A DNA stretch of 43,009 bases. Source: CAYVOX01 sp964453035. Lineage in GTDB: Bacteria; Chloroflexota; Anaerolineae; Anaerolineales; Anaerolineaceae. The translations under genes and the position numbers were made by a program. The notes under the pieces were generated by a model. The model searched no databases. It saw only the letters and a list, made by a program, of their open reading frames with translations, and was not told where the DNA came from. Positions 33,219 to 42,191 of this stretch are shown piece after piece. Each line of letters begins with the position of its first letter. Position 1 is the stretch's first letter. The stretch lies in NCBI GenBank assembly GCA_964453035.1, contig CAYVOX010000010.1, forward strand, positions 1-43,009, read 5' to 3'.

Positions 33219-34109
33219 ATGCCCAAATGGTATGCCTTGCGCCTGTTAATTACGGCGAGCCTCTTATTACTTATCCTTTCTGCCTGCGCCAACCCCACCC
33301 CACGCGTGCTTCACATTGGTGAGATTACCTACACCACTCAGGAAAACAACCAGATGGAAATTTTCCTGAAGAACATCAAAACAGGCAAGGTGCTAAACCT
33401 GACGAACCTCCCTTCTGAAGACTACTGGCCGAGCTGGTCGCCAACCGGGGAGCTGATGGCGCTCTCCTCCACGCGCAAAGGAAATTTTGACGTCTACATC
33501 TTCGATATAAGCCAGGAAACCCTCACCAATATTACCAACAACCCGGCCGATGACGGCTGGCCTTCCTGGTCAGCAGACGGTAAATGGATTGCGTTTGCCT
33601 CCGACCGGGAGGGAAATTACGACATCTACGTGATGAAGCCCGACGGATCAGGAGTGCGCAACGTGACCAACAATTCGCTGGAAAATGGTACGCCAAGTTG
33701 GGCGCCCGATAACAATCGCATCGTCTTTTCCAGCAACCGCACCGGAGACTGGGAAATCTTCATCATCAACGTGGATGGCGGCGGATTGACCAATATCAGC
33801 AATAACAGGGCGGAAGACAGCACGCCATCCTGGTCACCGGATGGCAAGAAAATTGCCTATGTGACGGATCGCTCAGGTGATGCTGAAATCTTCATCTACG
33901 ATCTGGAAACCAAAGAATTCAAGAACATCACCAACAATCCCGCCAGCGACGGCTTCCCTTCCTGGTCGCCAGATGGCAATCAGATTGTTTTTTCGTCCGA
34001 CCGCTCTGGCAGCACCAACAATATTTTCACCATGAATGCCGACGGTAGCAACGTAGTGCAAATCACCGACGACGGTTACAACAACTGGAAACCCGTTTTC
34101 CGTCCGTGA
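33219..34109 (+). CDS. TolB-like beta-propeller lipoprotein
   Basis: 296 residues. A signal peptide with a lipobox LSAC predicts lipidation at Cys23. The rest consists of about six repeats of the WD40-like PD40 type, each with a WPSWSPTG- or PSWSPDG-like turn and a DIYVM- or EIFII-like strand, forming a closed beta-propeller. Such proteins often present a binding surface on the outer face of the cell membrane; no enzyme residue is seen. The repeats are regular at about 42 residues. It lies between the esterase and the glycine-metabolism fusion gene, both on the same strand, but each has promoter-like sequences of its own. Confidence 0.9.
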   Translation: MPKWYALRLLITASLLLLILSACANPTPRVLHIGEITYTTQENNQMEIFLKNIKTGKVLNLTNLPSEDYWPSWSPTGELMALSSTRKGNFDVYIFDISQETLTNITNNPADDGWPSWSADGKWIAFASDREGNYDIYVMKPDGSGVRNVTNNSLENGTPSWAPDNNRIVFSSNRTGDWEIFIINVDGGGLTNISNNRAEDSTPSWSPDGKKIAYVTDRSGDAEIFIYDLETKEFKNITNNPASDGFPSWSPDGNQIVFSSDRSGSTNNIFTMNADGSNVVQITDDGYNNWKPVFRP

Positions 34110-34139
34110 GGCAGGCATGCGAACACCTGCCTGACCCGC

Positions 34140-34168
34140 TTGACCCGATGGGCAGGACGGCATACAAT
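34140..34168 (+). promoter_or_regulatory. Promoter of the GlyA-GcvT fusion gene
   Basis: TTGACC (34140-34145), 17-base spacer, TACAAT (34163-34168). The leader is only about 26 bases, too short for a glycine riboswitch. Confidence 0.65.
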
Positions 34169-34200
34169 TATTATGAAATTAAATCTAAGGAGACTGCCTG

Positions 34201-37200
34201 ATGACCGATTTTCTTGTGCGCGGTTCGTTGGTTGATCTCGACCCTGAGGTTTTTGAACTTTCCCAACTTGAAGCCGAGCGTCAATATCGCAAGCTCATCC
34301 TGATCCCCAGTGAGAGCACCGCCCCTGCGGCTGTGCGCGAGGCGATGGGCTCTGTTTTCCAGAATATTTACGCTGAAGGTTATCCCGATGATGAGACGCG
34401 CTTCATGAGCGAGGCTGAGATTCTGGATTACACCGCTCGCCTATCCCATTACCGGCGCTATACCGACCCGCGATATTACAAGGGTGTGGAGTACGCGGAT
34501 ATTATTGAGGCGCTGGCTCGCCGCCGCTGCGCCGAGGCTTTTGCAACCCCCACCGTCTCAGCAAACCAGCTTTACGTTAATGTACAACCGCTGTCTGGCG
34601 CCCCTGCCAACAACGCGGTGTATTCCGCCCTGCTCAATCCCGGCGATACCATCCTTGGCATGAACCTGCTGCACGGCGGGCACCTGACTCACGGGTCATC
34701 GGTCAACCGCTCCGGCAAGCTCTACAAAGCCGCCCATTACACGGTCAGCGCAGCGGATGAAAAGCTGGATTACGACGCGCTGGAAGCCATTGCGAAGGAA
34801 CAGAAGCCAAAGATTATCATTGCCGGATACTCATCTTACCCCTGGGCACCAGATTGGGCGCGCTACCGGGCTATCGCTGACTCGGTAGGCGCTATTTTGC
34901 TGGCGGATGTCTCCCACATCGCCGGTTTGATTGCCGGCGGGGCCATTCCCTCACCGGTCGGCTATGCGCAAGTTATCACCTTCACCACCCACAAGACCTT
35001 ATGCGGCCCGCGCGGCGCCTGTATTATCACCCAGGATGCCGCACTGGCGCGCAAGATTGACCGCGGCGTTTTCCCCGGCGAACAGGGTGGCCCGCATGTG
35101 CACATCTTCGCTGCTCTGGCGTTGACCTTCAAACTGGCAAAAACCGAATCCTTCCACCAACTACAGAGCCAGATTGTCAAAAACTGCGTGGCGCTGACCG
35201 CTCAACTGCAAAAACGCGGCCTGCGCATCCCTTACAGCGGAACGGATACCCACCTGGGCAACGTAGATTGCAAAACCATCACAGGCCCTGACGGCACGCC
35301 CCTCTCAGGCGATATCGCCTCGCGCATCCTGGATATTGCCGGGATCGTGCTCAACCGCAACACCATCCCCGGCGATAAAACCGCCCTGAATGCCAGCGGC
35401 ATCCGCTATGGCACGCCCTGGATGACCCAGCGCGGGCTGAAAGAACCCGAAATGCTGCAGGTTGCGGATATCATCGCCGACGTGCTGCTGGCCTGCAAAC
35501 CCTACAGCGTTGAAACCCGCCAGGGATTGGCCCAGCGCGCCAAGGTTGACTTCAACGTACTGGAAGACGCCAAGCTGCGCGTGCGCTCGCTGGCAGAAAA
35601 AGCCGGCATAGATACCTCCCCTGCCCGGCATGGATACCCGCACTTCTATTACCTGGATGACCAGCCCAAAACCCGCCGGAAGTGGACCGCCTTTGACCTC
35701 AAGGGCGAGCACATCCTCTTGTTTGTCAATGCCGTCTTCAGCAGCGATGCAGAGGCTTTGGAGGACGGTCAAAGCCAGCCAACCAGCCTGGTCACACCCG
35801 CCGGAACCGCCCGCGGAAATCTGACCAGGGTCGCGCAGGGTCATTACCGGTTGAGCATCCCTACAGCTCAGGCAGGACTGGTGAGCACCTTCCTGCGAGG
35901 CTTATCCGATGGCTACATCGCCTTTGACCCGCAAGAAACGCGCCGCATCCCCGGCCCCATCTATGTGACCGAGGCAGGCGTTGCGCCGGTGACCACCACG
36001 CGCGGCAACCCGGAGGCCGCCAAGAAGCCCTACTACATCGGCATCAACGCAACAAAAGGCAAGTCGCTGCCGGCGTTTAGGTGGAATGAACCCGAAACCC
36101 CTCAAATCAAACGCACGCCTCTCTTTGAAACCCACCGCCAGATGGGCGCCAAGATGGTGCCTTTTGCCGGCTGGGAAATGCCCGTCTGGTACACCTCTGT
36201 GGTCGAAGAGCACACCGCCACACGCACTGCCGCGGGCTTATTCGACGTCTCGCACATGGGTGTCTTCCAGGCGGAGGGTCCGGATGCCGTCGCCTTCCTC
36301 GATAGCGTCTGCGGCAATGACATTGCCAGCCTGGCAGTAGGCGAATCCTGCTACACGCACTTTCTGGACCCAGATGCCAATGTGATTGATGACACCCTTG
36401 TTTACCGGCGTGATGTTGAGAAATACCTGGTGGTCGTAAACGCCTCCAATGATGATAAGGACTGGGCCTGGTTAAATGCCGTGCTCAACGGTAAAGTGCT
36501 GGTGGATAAAGCCCGTCCGTGGGTGCGCGCATTCGGACGCAACACCCGCCTGCGCAACCTGCGAGATCCCCAGGAAGGCGCCGATATGCGCGTGGATATT
36601 GCCCTGCAAGGGCAAAAATCGCGTGAGATTCTACTCTCTCTGGGTTGCGACGCCAAAACCCGCAAAAAGATTATGGCACTTAAGCGCACCGAGTTGTGCG
36701 AGGGGATGGTGGGTGGATTTGACCTGGTCATCTCGCGCACCGGCTACACCGGCGAGAAAATGGCCTTTGAGTTATTTGTTCATCCCGGCAAAGCAGTTGA
36801 GTTGTGGAATGCGTTGCTTAAAGCGGGCGAACCGCTGGGTTTGAAAGCCTGCGGGTTGGGCGCGCGCGACTCGCTGCGCACCGAGGGCGGGCTGCCGCTC
36901 TACGGGCACGAGATGGGCGGCGAGGATAACCTTGGCGTGGCTGAAGCAGGGTTTGGTTCCTACGTTAAAACTTATAAACCATGGTTCATCGGGCGCCAGG
37001 CCTACATCGCTCGCGAAGCCGACCGCAAAGGCGTGGTGGCGCGTTTCCGCTTCACCGAAAAGGCTGTGCGCATGGCGCACAACGGCGACCCGGTTTTGGA
37101 TCTAAAAGGCCGGGTGATTGGATACGTCACCAGCTGCGCTATTGATAGCGAAGGCTACCTGACCGGACAAGCCTTTGTGGAATTGAAATCTGCCGTGGAA

Positions 37201-37335
37201 GGGACACCGGTAGCCATTTACCAGGGCGCGCCGAAGACAACGGGCAAGACCCCCGCCGAACTTAAAACAGGGGACCGGGTTACTTTGCCCACTCCCGCCG
37301 TGATTGTCAGCCGGTTCCCCAAATTAACTTCTTAA
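34201..37335 (+). CDS. glyA-gcvT: Fusion of serine hydroxymethyltransferase (GlyA) and aminomethyltransferase (GcvT)
   Basis: 1044 residues. The N-terminal part (about 1-440) is a GlyA-type PLP enzyme: LILIPSESTAPAAVREAMGS, the YYKGVEYAD segment, VSHIAGLIAGG and TFTTHKTLCGPRG with the PLP lysine near 265. The C-terminal part (about 635-1044) is a GcvT T-protein: PLFETHRQMGAKMVPFAGWE, the DVSHMG tetrahydrofolate loop and SRTGYTGE, ending in the barrel domain. Between them lies a stretch of about 190 residues (450-630) which I do not recognise. GlyA converts serine and tetrahydrofolate to glycine and methylene-tetrahydrofolate; GcvT makes methylene-tetrahydrofolate from the lipoyl-bound aminomethyl group. 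One chain could pass folate between them. AAGGAG precedes ATG 34201, and a strong terminator follows. Confidence 0.93.
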   Translation: MTDFLVRGSLVDLDPEVFELSQLEAERQYRKLILIPSESTAPAAVREAMGSVFQNIYAEGYPDDETRFMSEAEILDYTARLSHYRRYTDPRYYKGVEYADIIEALARRRCAEAFATPTVSANQLYVNVQPLSGAPANNAVYSALLNPGDTILGMNLLHGGHLTHGSSVNRSGKLYKAAHYTVSAADEKLDYDALEAIAKEQKPKIIIAGYSSYPWAPDWARYRAIADSVGAILLADVSHIAGLIAGGAIPSPVGYAQVITFTTHKTLCGPRGACIITQDAALARKIDRGVFPGEQGGPHVHIFAALALTFKLAKTESFHQLQSQIVKNCVALTAQLQKRGLRIPYSGTDTHLGNVDCKTITGPDGTPLSGDIASRILDIAGIVLNRNTIPGDKTALNASGIRYGTPWMTQRGLKEPEMLQVADIIADVLLACKPYSVETRQGLAQRAKVDFNVLEDAKLRVRSLAEKAGIDTSPARHGYPHFYYLDDQPKTRRKWTAFDLKGEHILLFVNAVFSSDAEALEDGQSQPTSLVTPAGTARGNLTRVAQGHYRLSIPTAQAGLVSTFLRGLSDGYIAFDPQETRRIPGPIYVTEAGVAPVTTTRGNPEAAKKPYYIGINATKGKSLPAFRWNEPETPQIKRTPLFETHRQMGAKMVPFAGWEMPVWYTSVVEEHTATRTAAGLFDVSHMGVFQAEGPDAVAFLDSVCGNDIASLAVGESCYTHFLDPDANVIDDTLVYRRDVEKYLVVVNASNDDKDWAWLNAVLNGKVLVDKARPWVRAFGRNTRLRNLRDPQEGADMRVDIALQGQKSREILLSLGCDAKTRKKIMALKRTELCEGMVGGFDLVISRTGYTGEKMAFELFVHPGKAVELWNALLKAGEPLGLKACGLGARDSLRTEGGLPLYGHEMGGEDNLGVAEAGFGSYVKTYKPWFIGRQAYIAREADRKGVVARFRFTEKAVRMAHNGDPVLDLKGRVIGYVTSCAIDSEGYLTGQAFVELKSAVEGTPVAIYQGAPKTTGKTPAELKTGDRVTLPTPAVIVSRFPKLTS

Positions 37336-37342
37336 TAAGAAT

Positions 37343-37378
37343 GGTGCGGGCAAATCCTAAGCCCGCACCGTTTTTTTT
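37343..37378 (+). terminator. Rho-independent terminator after the fusion gene
   Basis: Perfect 9-bp stem GGTGCGGGC/GCCCGCACC (37343-37351 with 37361-37369), 9-base loop, then eight Ts (37371-37378). Confidence 0.95.
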
Positions 37379-37420
37379 ACGGTTCTCTGGAACAACCACA
37401 CCTTAAGTCAAGGAGCAAAA

Positions 37421-38638
37421 ATGGAAACACCCTGGGAGCACCGCTATGCGCACCGCACGCAACGTATGAAAAGTTCAGCTATCCGTGAATTGTTGAAGTT
37501 AACTGAGAATCCCGAAGTAATTTCCTTTGCCGGCGGCATGCCAGCACCCGAGATCTTCCCCACCGCGGAAGTTGAAGCTGCCTGCGTTCAGGTCTTGCGC
37601 CATCACGGCGCAAAAGCGCTGCAATACGGTTCCACCGAGGGCTACACCCCATTGCGAGAAATGATTGCCCGGCACACCGCCCGCTTCGGCATCGAGGTTT
37701 CCATTGATAACATCATGATTACATCCGGCTCACAGCAGGCGCTAGATTTACTGGGCCGCATCTTCATTAACAGGGGGGATCGCATCGTAGTTGAGTCACC
37801 CACCTACCTGGGCGCGCTGCAAGCCTGGAACGCTTACGGGGCAGAGTATGTCACCGTGGCGATGGATGAGAACGGCATGATCCCCGAAGAGCTGGAAAAG
37901 GCGCTGCGCTACGGACCAAAATTTATCTACTTGCTTCCCAATTTCCAGAATCCTACCGGCGTGACCATTCCGTATGAGCGGCGCCTGAAGATTATTGAGA
38001 TGGCAGACCGCTACGGCGTGCCCATCGTTGAGGACGACCCTTACGGTCAACTGCGCTTTGAGGGCGACCATATCCCCTCGGTTTCGGTGCTGGATAACCA
38101 GTTCCATCCCAACAACGGCAGCTATTCCGGCAATGTCATTTACCTGAGCACTTTCTCAAAAACGCTCGCGCCGGGCTTGCGCCTGGCCTGGGTAATCGCG
38201 CCCACCGAAGTCATCCGTAAGCTGGTGCAGGCCAAGCAAGGCGCAGACCTGCACACCGCCACCTTTAACCAGATAGTGGCTCACGAAGTGGGTCAGCATG
38301 GCTTTCTGGATAAGCACATCCAGAAGATTATCGCGGTTTACCGCGAGCGGCGTGATGTGATGCTGGATACCCTTGATGAATTTATGCCGCAGGGCGTCAA
38401 TTGGACCCACCCTCACGGAGGACTGTTCCTGTGGGCAACCTTACCCCCCTACATGAACGCCAACGAACTTTTCATCGAGGCAGTGGAGGAAAAAGTGGCG
38501 TTTGTTTCGGGGGCATCCTTCCACGCCAACGGCGGCGGCGAGAACACCATGCGCCTCAACTTCTCCAACGCCAATCCTGAGCGCATCGCGATTGGGATTG
38601 AGCGCCTTTCTCGGGTGGTGAAGCGCCACCTGAAGTAA
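37421..38638 (+). CDS. PLP-dependent class I/II aminotransferase, 2-aminoadipate transaminase (LysN)-like
   Basis: 405 residues of the aminotransferase class I fold without the GntR DNA-binding domain of MocR regulators. Visible: VISFAGGMPAPEIFP near the start, ALQYGSTEGYTPLRE, SGSQQALDL, LPNFQNPTG, VEDDPYGQLRFEG and YLSTFSKTLAPGLRLAW with the PLP lysine near 247. The closest group by these motifs is LysN / 2-aminoadipate or branched amino-acid aminotransferases. The amino donor and exact substrate are not certain. AAGGAG precedes ATG 37421. It is a single-gene unit bounded by terminators on both sides. Confidence 0.92.
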   Translation: METPWEHRYAHRTQRMKSSAIRELLKLTENPEVISFAGGMPAPEIFPTAEVEAACVQVLRHHGAKALQYGSTEGYTPLREMIARHTARFGIEVSIDNIMITSGSQQALDLLGRIFINRGDRIVVESPTYLGALQAWNAYGAEYVTVAMDENGMIPEELEKALRYGPKFIYLLPNFQNPTGVTIPYERRLKIIEMADRYGVPIVEDDPYGQLRFEGDHIPSVSVLDNQFHPNNGSYSGNVIYLSTFSKTLAPGLRLAWVIAPTEVIRKLVQAKQGADLHTATFNQIVAHEVGQHGFLDKHIQKIIAVYRERRDVMLDTLDEFMPQGVNWTHPHGGLFLWATLPPYMNANELFIEAVEEKVAFVSGASFHANGGGENTMRLNFSNANPERIAIGIERLSRVVKRHLK

Positions 38639-38643
38639 GAAGC

Positions 38644-38681
38644 AAAGCCGGTGAGGTTTGAACCCCTCACCGGCTTTTTTT
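38644..38681 (+). terminator. Rho-independent terminator after the aminotransferase gene
   Basis: Perfect 13-bp stem AAAGCCGGTGAGG/CCTCACCGGCTTT (38644-38656 with 38665-38677), 8-base loop, T-run to 38681. It may also serve the convergent kinase gene, whose stop is at 38687. Confidence 0.93.
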
Positions 38682-38686
38682 ATTCG

Positions 38687-40426
38687 TTAATGCCCGTTTC
38701 CGTTGGGCTTATCTTCCCATAATTTGAAATCTTTGAGAATGGAGCCGCCAACAAATTCCCTCAGGATGGAATTATCGGGGATCATTTCGATATCAATGGG
38801 CAGGAACCACTCCAAAAAGCTGAGCAGGCGCTTGGCTTCGATATATTCCGGGCAGCCAAAAGGCACCTGGCGCAGTAGCGGCTCAGCGATGTTGCGGATA
38901 GCCGGAACATCATAGACCAGAGCGGAGTTAAACAGTTCGTCGGCGTTTTCCTGGTAGGGGAAGATGTGCTGTTTTTCACCACGCGTCACCGATTCCCAGC
39001 GCGAGATGGTTTGCTGGGCATTGTAACCGCGTTCGCGCGCGTCTCGGATGATGCGGCGTAGCAGGCGCGTATCAGTAGTGGAGATGCGATTATGCCGGTC
39101 AAGGTTGAGCTGGGTGAGGCAGGAGATATACACCCGGTAAGTCTGTCCGACAGGAAAATCTGGTAGGAGGTCGGGGTTCAGGCCGTGGATTCCTTCCAGG
39201 ATTATCAACTGGTCGCGTTCTAATTTGACCACCTCGCCCGGCTCACTGCTGCCCAGCCTGAAATTAAACCTGGGAAGCTGCACTTCTTCACCGGCAATCA
39301 GCTTCTTAAGGTCTCCACCGAGTAATTCTGTATCCAGTGCCTTGAGCGATTCAAAGTCGTACTGTCCATTCTGATCACGGGGGGTGCGGTCGCGGCTGAC
39401 AAAGTAATTATCCATCTCAAGCGGGAAGGGCGAGATACCCTGTGCCAGAAGCTGGACAGAAAGGCGTTTGGAGAAGGTGGTTTTTCCAGAGGAGGAAGGT
39501 CCCGCGATAAGCACAATGCGTGACTGGTTGCTGCGCGCCACAATCTTGCGGGCAATTTCTGCAATGCGCAATTCGTGCAGCGCCTCCGAAACAAGGATAA
39601 TTTCGCGGATGCGCCCGGCTTCTATGGCAGCGTTGAGCGCGCCCACCGATTCAATGCCAAGGCGGGCCAGCCAGCTTCCGTATTGCCGGAATGTGGCGAG
39701 TAGTATTTTTGAATCAGGCAGCGGTTGAATCTCGTTGGGAGCCTGGCGCCGGGGGAAGCGCAGCGCAAAGCCATCGCCCATTATCTCAAGCGCAAAGTAA
39801 CGCAGGTAACCGGTGGAAGGCACCATGTAGCCGTGATGGTAATCCTGGTGTTTGCCCAGGCGGTAAAGCACCAGGTGCTCCTTTTTGCGGTACTTGAGCA
39901 GCAGCACTTTCTCATCCTGGCCTTTTTTCTCAAAAATTTCCACTGCCTGCTGCAGGGGAACCGTCTGGCGCTCAAACGGCAAATCAGCTCTGACCAGCTC
40001 CTGCATATGGACTTCAAGCCTTTTCACCTCATCCGGGGTGAGCGCAGAGCGGCCCACAACCTCGCAATAAAACGCACCAGAGGAAAGGGAGTGATCCACA
40101 GCCAGGTCAGCCTCAGGGAAGAGATCGTCGAAGGCGGCTTCCAGCAAAAAGGTGACCGAGCGCCGGTAGATACGCGAACCATCCGTATCGCGCATAGTGA
40201 GCGGCCTGACGGTTGAATCTTTTCCGATGGGGTAAGTCAGTTCGCGCAATTCGCCGTTGACCACTGCCCCCATGAAGTCCGCTTTTTTCCATTCCGGCAG
40301 GGTATGGAGGAAAGCGCCGACCGACGTGCCGCGCGGGCCGTTTAAGACGCGCCCGTCCGCCAGGATGATTTCCACATCCGGACGCGGCGAAGAAGAATGG
40401 GTAATTTTTGGAGAAGGATTTGCCAT
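38687..40426 (-). CDS. TGS-domain nucleoside kinase (uridine kinase / PRK family)
   Basis: 579 residues in three parts: an N-terminal TGS domain (about 18-80, with ILADGRVLNGPRGTS), a threonyl-tRNA-synthetase-like second domain (about 85-240) and a C-terminal phosphoribulokinase/uridine kinase domain with Walker A GPSSSGKTTFSKRL (about 308), then PLEMDNYFVSRDRTPRD and GIHGLNPDLLPDF. This composite is known from Thermotoga and Clostridia and phosphorylates nucleosides such as uridine. It is convergent with the aminotransferase gene. The ATG at 40426 has only a weak ribosome site. Its place as nucleoside salvage enzyme fits the nucleobase theme but is far from the island. Confidence 0.92.
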   Translation of the reverse strand: MANPSPKITHSSSPRPDVEIILADGRVLNGPRGTSVGAFLHTLPEWKKADFMGAVVNGELRELTYPIGKDSTVRPLTMRDTDGSRIYRRSVTFLLEAAFDDLFPEADLAVDHSLSSGAFYCEVVGRSALTPDEVKRLEVHMQELVRADLPFERQTVPLQQAVEIFEKKGQDEKVLLLKYRKKEHLVLYRLGKHQDYHHGYMVPSTGYLRYFALEIMGDGFALRFPRRQAPNEIQPLPDSKILLATFRQYGSWLARLGIESVGALNAAIEAGRIREIILVSEALHELRIAEIARKIVARSNQSRIVLIAGPSSSGKTTFSKRLSVQLLAQGISPFPLEMDNYFVSRDRTPRDQNGQYDFESLKALDTELLGGDLKKLIAGEEVQLPRFNFRLGSSEPGEVVKLERDQLIILEGIHGLNPDLLPDFPVGQTYRVYISCLTQLNLDRHNRISTTDTRLLRRIIRDARERGYNAQQTISRWESVTRGEKQHIFPYQENADELFNSALVYDVPAIRNIAEPLLRQVPFGCPEYIEAKRLLSFLEWFLPIDIEMIPDNSILREFVGGSILKDFKLWEDKPNGNGH

Positions 40427-40492
40427 AACACACTCGTATTTGTTTTTTATGCGGGTAGTTATTTTATCATTAAAGAATATTAAAGGAATACA

Positions 40493-40516
40493 AAAGGCGC
40501 GGAAGTCCGCGCCTTT
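40493..40516 (-). terminator. Putative terminator of the leftward heme-synthesis unit
   Basis: AAAGGCGCGG pairs with CCGCGCCTTT around four bases. On the minus strand the stem ends in TTTTG, about 35 bases after the stop at 40552. Confidence 0.6.
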
Positions 40517-40551
40517 GTGACCACCTGTTAATAACTGCGGAAAGTGTAGCG

Positions 40552-41241
40552 TTAAAGTATTGCTTTCTCCTCAACCAGTTCCCGGGGTTGTGCTCTGGAG
40601 AAGCCTCGTCCGACCAGGATGCCCCCTGCCACCATCATCACCGCGCCGGCCGCTAGCAGCGGAATGAGCAGCACATTGACGGTATTGAACCCACCTACAA
40701 GATGCGTCGGCTCGCCCCATACCGGCATGGAAATAGTCACCAGGCCGCACAGGAATAAAGCCACGCCGCCAGCTGCAGCCGTCCCACCACTTTTACCGCT
40801 ACCCTCAAAGCCGACCTTCGACCACAACCCGGGCAAACGCAGAGCCAGCATCACCAGCAGGGTGAAAACCGTTACGTACAGGCGAAAGTTATTGGGCGCC
40901 GTGCTGCCGCGCAGGGTGGAGGACAGGTAAAACTGCACCGCTGAGGCTGCCCCGGCAACCACCAGGAAGATGAGCGTGTACATGTAACCCCTGGGCTTGT
41001 TCTTTGCCAGGCGGATGATGCTGTAAACGCCAAAAATTCCGCTGAGAATGGAAATCACGCACAAAATTTGCAGGATGGGCTGCACAGGCGCCATTTTGGC
41101 AAAGGATGGACCGTACTTAGCCGCATCCAGCGCAACGCAAGAGGTACCAATCCCTCCTGCCAGGGTAAAGATTGCGGTGAGACTCAATAAAACGATGGCA
41201 ACACCGCGCAAAAAATTGTTTCGAACTGGTTTGTTAGACAT
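40552..41241 (-). CDS. Polytopic membrane protein of unknown function
   Basis: 229 residues with about six hydrophobic helices (about 12-32, 52-75, 85-108, 121-140, 152-172 and 187-210). No cofactor ligand pattern is clear apart from single His and Cys residues; a Cys near residue 35 (GTSCVALD) precedes a KYGP loop. AGGAGAGG precedes ATG 41241. It ends a leftward run of SUMF1-domain gene, ctaB and this gene (21-base gap to ctaB), so a role around heme insertion or the terminal oxidase is possible. I recognise no family. Confidence 0.72.
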   Translation of the reverse strand: MSNKPVRNNFLRGVAIVLLSLTAIFTLAGGIGTSCVALDAAKYGPSFAKMAPVQPILQILCVISILSGIFGVYSIIRLAKNKPRGYMYTLIFLVVAGAASAVQFYLSSTLRGSTAPNNFRLYVTVFTLLVMLALRLPGLWSKVGFEGSGKSGGTAAAGGVALFLCGLVTISMPVWGEPTHLVGGFNTVNVLLIPLLAAGAVMMVAGGILVGRGFSRAQPRELVEEKAIL

Positions 41242-41262
41242 ATTCCTCTCCTTGAAGGGATG

Positions 41263-42177
41263 TTAGATGCCCCCGATAACCATAAGAAGCATGGATAACA
41301 ACATATAAATCGAAGCGCTTTTATACAGGATGAAGTTGATAACCTTACCCGGTCGTGCCAGGCTGACTAGAACCAATACCAGCAACGCCAGGCCAATCCC
41401 ACCAGAGATTTGCAGCAGCGTTTGCGGTAGGGCAATCAACCAGCCCGCACTGAACAGGACGATAACCGCCAGGAAGGTGGAAATCGCCACAACAATCCGC
41501 GTCACCTGCACACCATAAACGGATGGGAAGGTTGGCACGCCCGCCCGGGTGTAATCGGCCTGGTATTTAATAGAAAAGGTCATGATGTGCGTGGGGATCC
41601 ACAACAGCACGCCGATTGCCAGTAGTAAACCGACTTCATCAATGGCGCCGGTTGCCAGAACACGTCCTGCCAGTGCCGGCATCCCGCCCGATAAACCTCC
41701 GATGAGAATTGAAAAATGGGTGCGGCGTTTGAGCCAGATAGTGTAAACCACCACATCCAGGAAGACTCCCCCGGCCACCACAGCTGCATACAGGGGATCA
41801 ACAGCCACCGCCCAGGAGAGCCCAATCGCGGTAAGCAGCAAGCCCAGCACCAGCGCTTCAGAGGGCTGCAGGCGACCTGCCGGCAGTGGACGGCGTGCCG
41901 TGCGGCACATTTTCGCGTCGATATCGCGGTCAAACGCCATGTTCAGCACGGTACTACCGCTAACCGCCAGGAAGAGCGTCCCCATCAGCATCGCCAGTGA
42001 GCCGGCGCGGGTATTCAGGCAGCAGCCGCTGACGTAACCCGCCACGGCGGTCATCAGCAGCAACCCGGTTTGCAGGCTCTTGATCAAAGCCCAGTAATCT
42101 CCCAGGCGCTGCCAGACCAAGCGCAAACCTGCCGGTTTTGAAATGGCGGGTGAGATGACGGTGCTTACTGTTCCCAT
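41263..42177 (-). CDS. ctaB: Protoheme IX farnesyltransferase (heme o synthase)
   Basis: 304 residues of the UbiA prenyltransferase superfamily with about nine membrane helices. The first Asp-rich motif reads NMAFDRDIDAKM (about 80-91), followed by RTARRPLPAGR, which is typical of CtaB, and YTIWLKRRTHFSILIGGLSG with the second polar loop. It adds farnesyl to protoheme to make heme o, used by heme-copper oxidases. This implies that the organism has a terminal oxidase and some oxygen use. The ATG at 42177 lies 14 bases after the SUMF1-domain stop, with a weak ribosome site. Confidence 0.95.
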   Translation of the reverse strand: MGTVSTVISPAISKPAGLRLVWQRLGDYWALIKSLQTGLLLMTAVAGYVSGCCLNTRAGSLAMLMGTLFLAVSGSTVLNMAFDRDIDAKMCRTARRPLPAGRLQPSEALVLGLLLTAIGLSWAVAVDPLYAAVVAGGVFLDVVVYTIWLKRRTHFSILIGGLSGGMPALAGRVLATGAIDEVGLLLAIGVLLWIPTHIMTFSIKYQADYTRAGVPTFPSVYGVQVTRIVVAISTFLAVIVLFSAGWLIALPQTLLQISGGIGLALLVLVLVSLARPGKVINFILYKSASIYMLLSMLLMVIGGI

Positions 42178-42191
42178 TTACCAACGCTCCA

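Noticed and set aside
34169..34200. A glycine riboswitch before the GlyA-GcvT gene
   Set aside because: The promoter is too close to the start codon to leave room for an aptamer.
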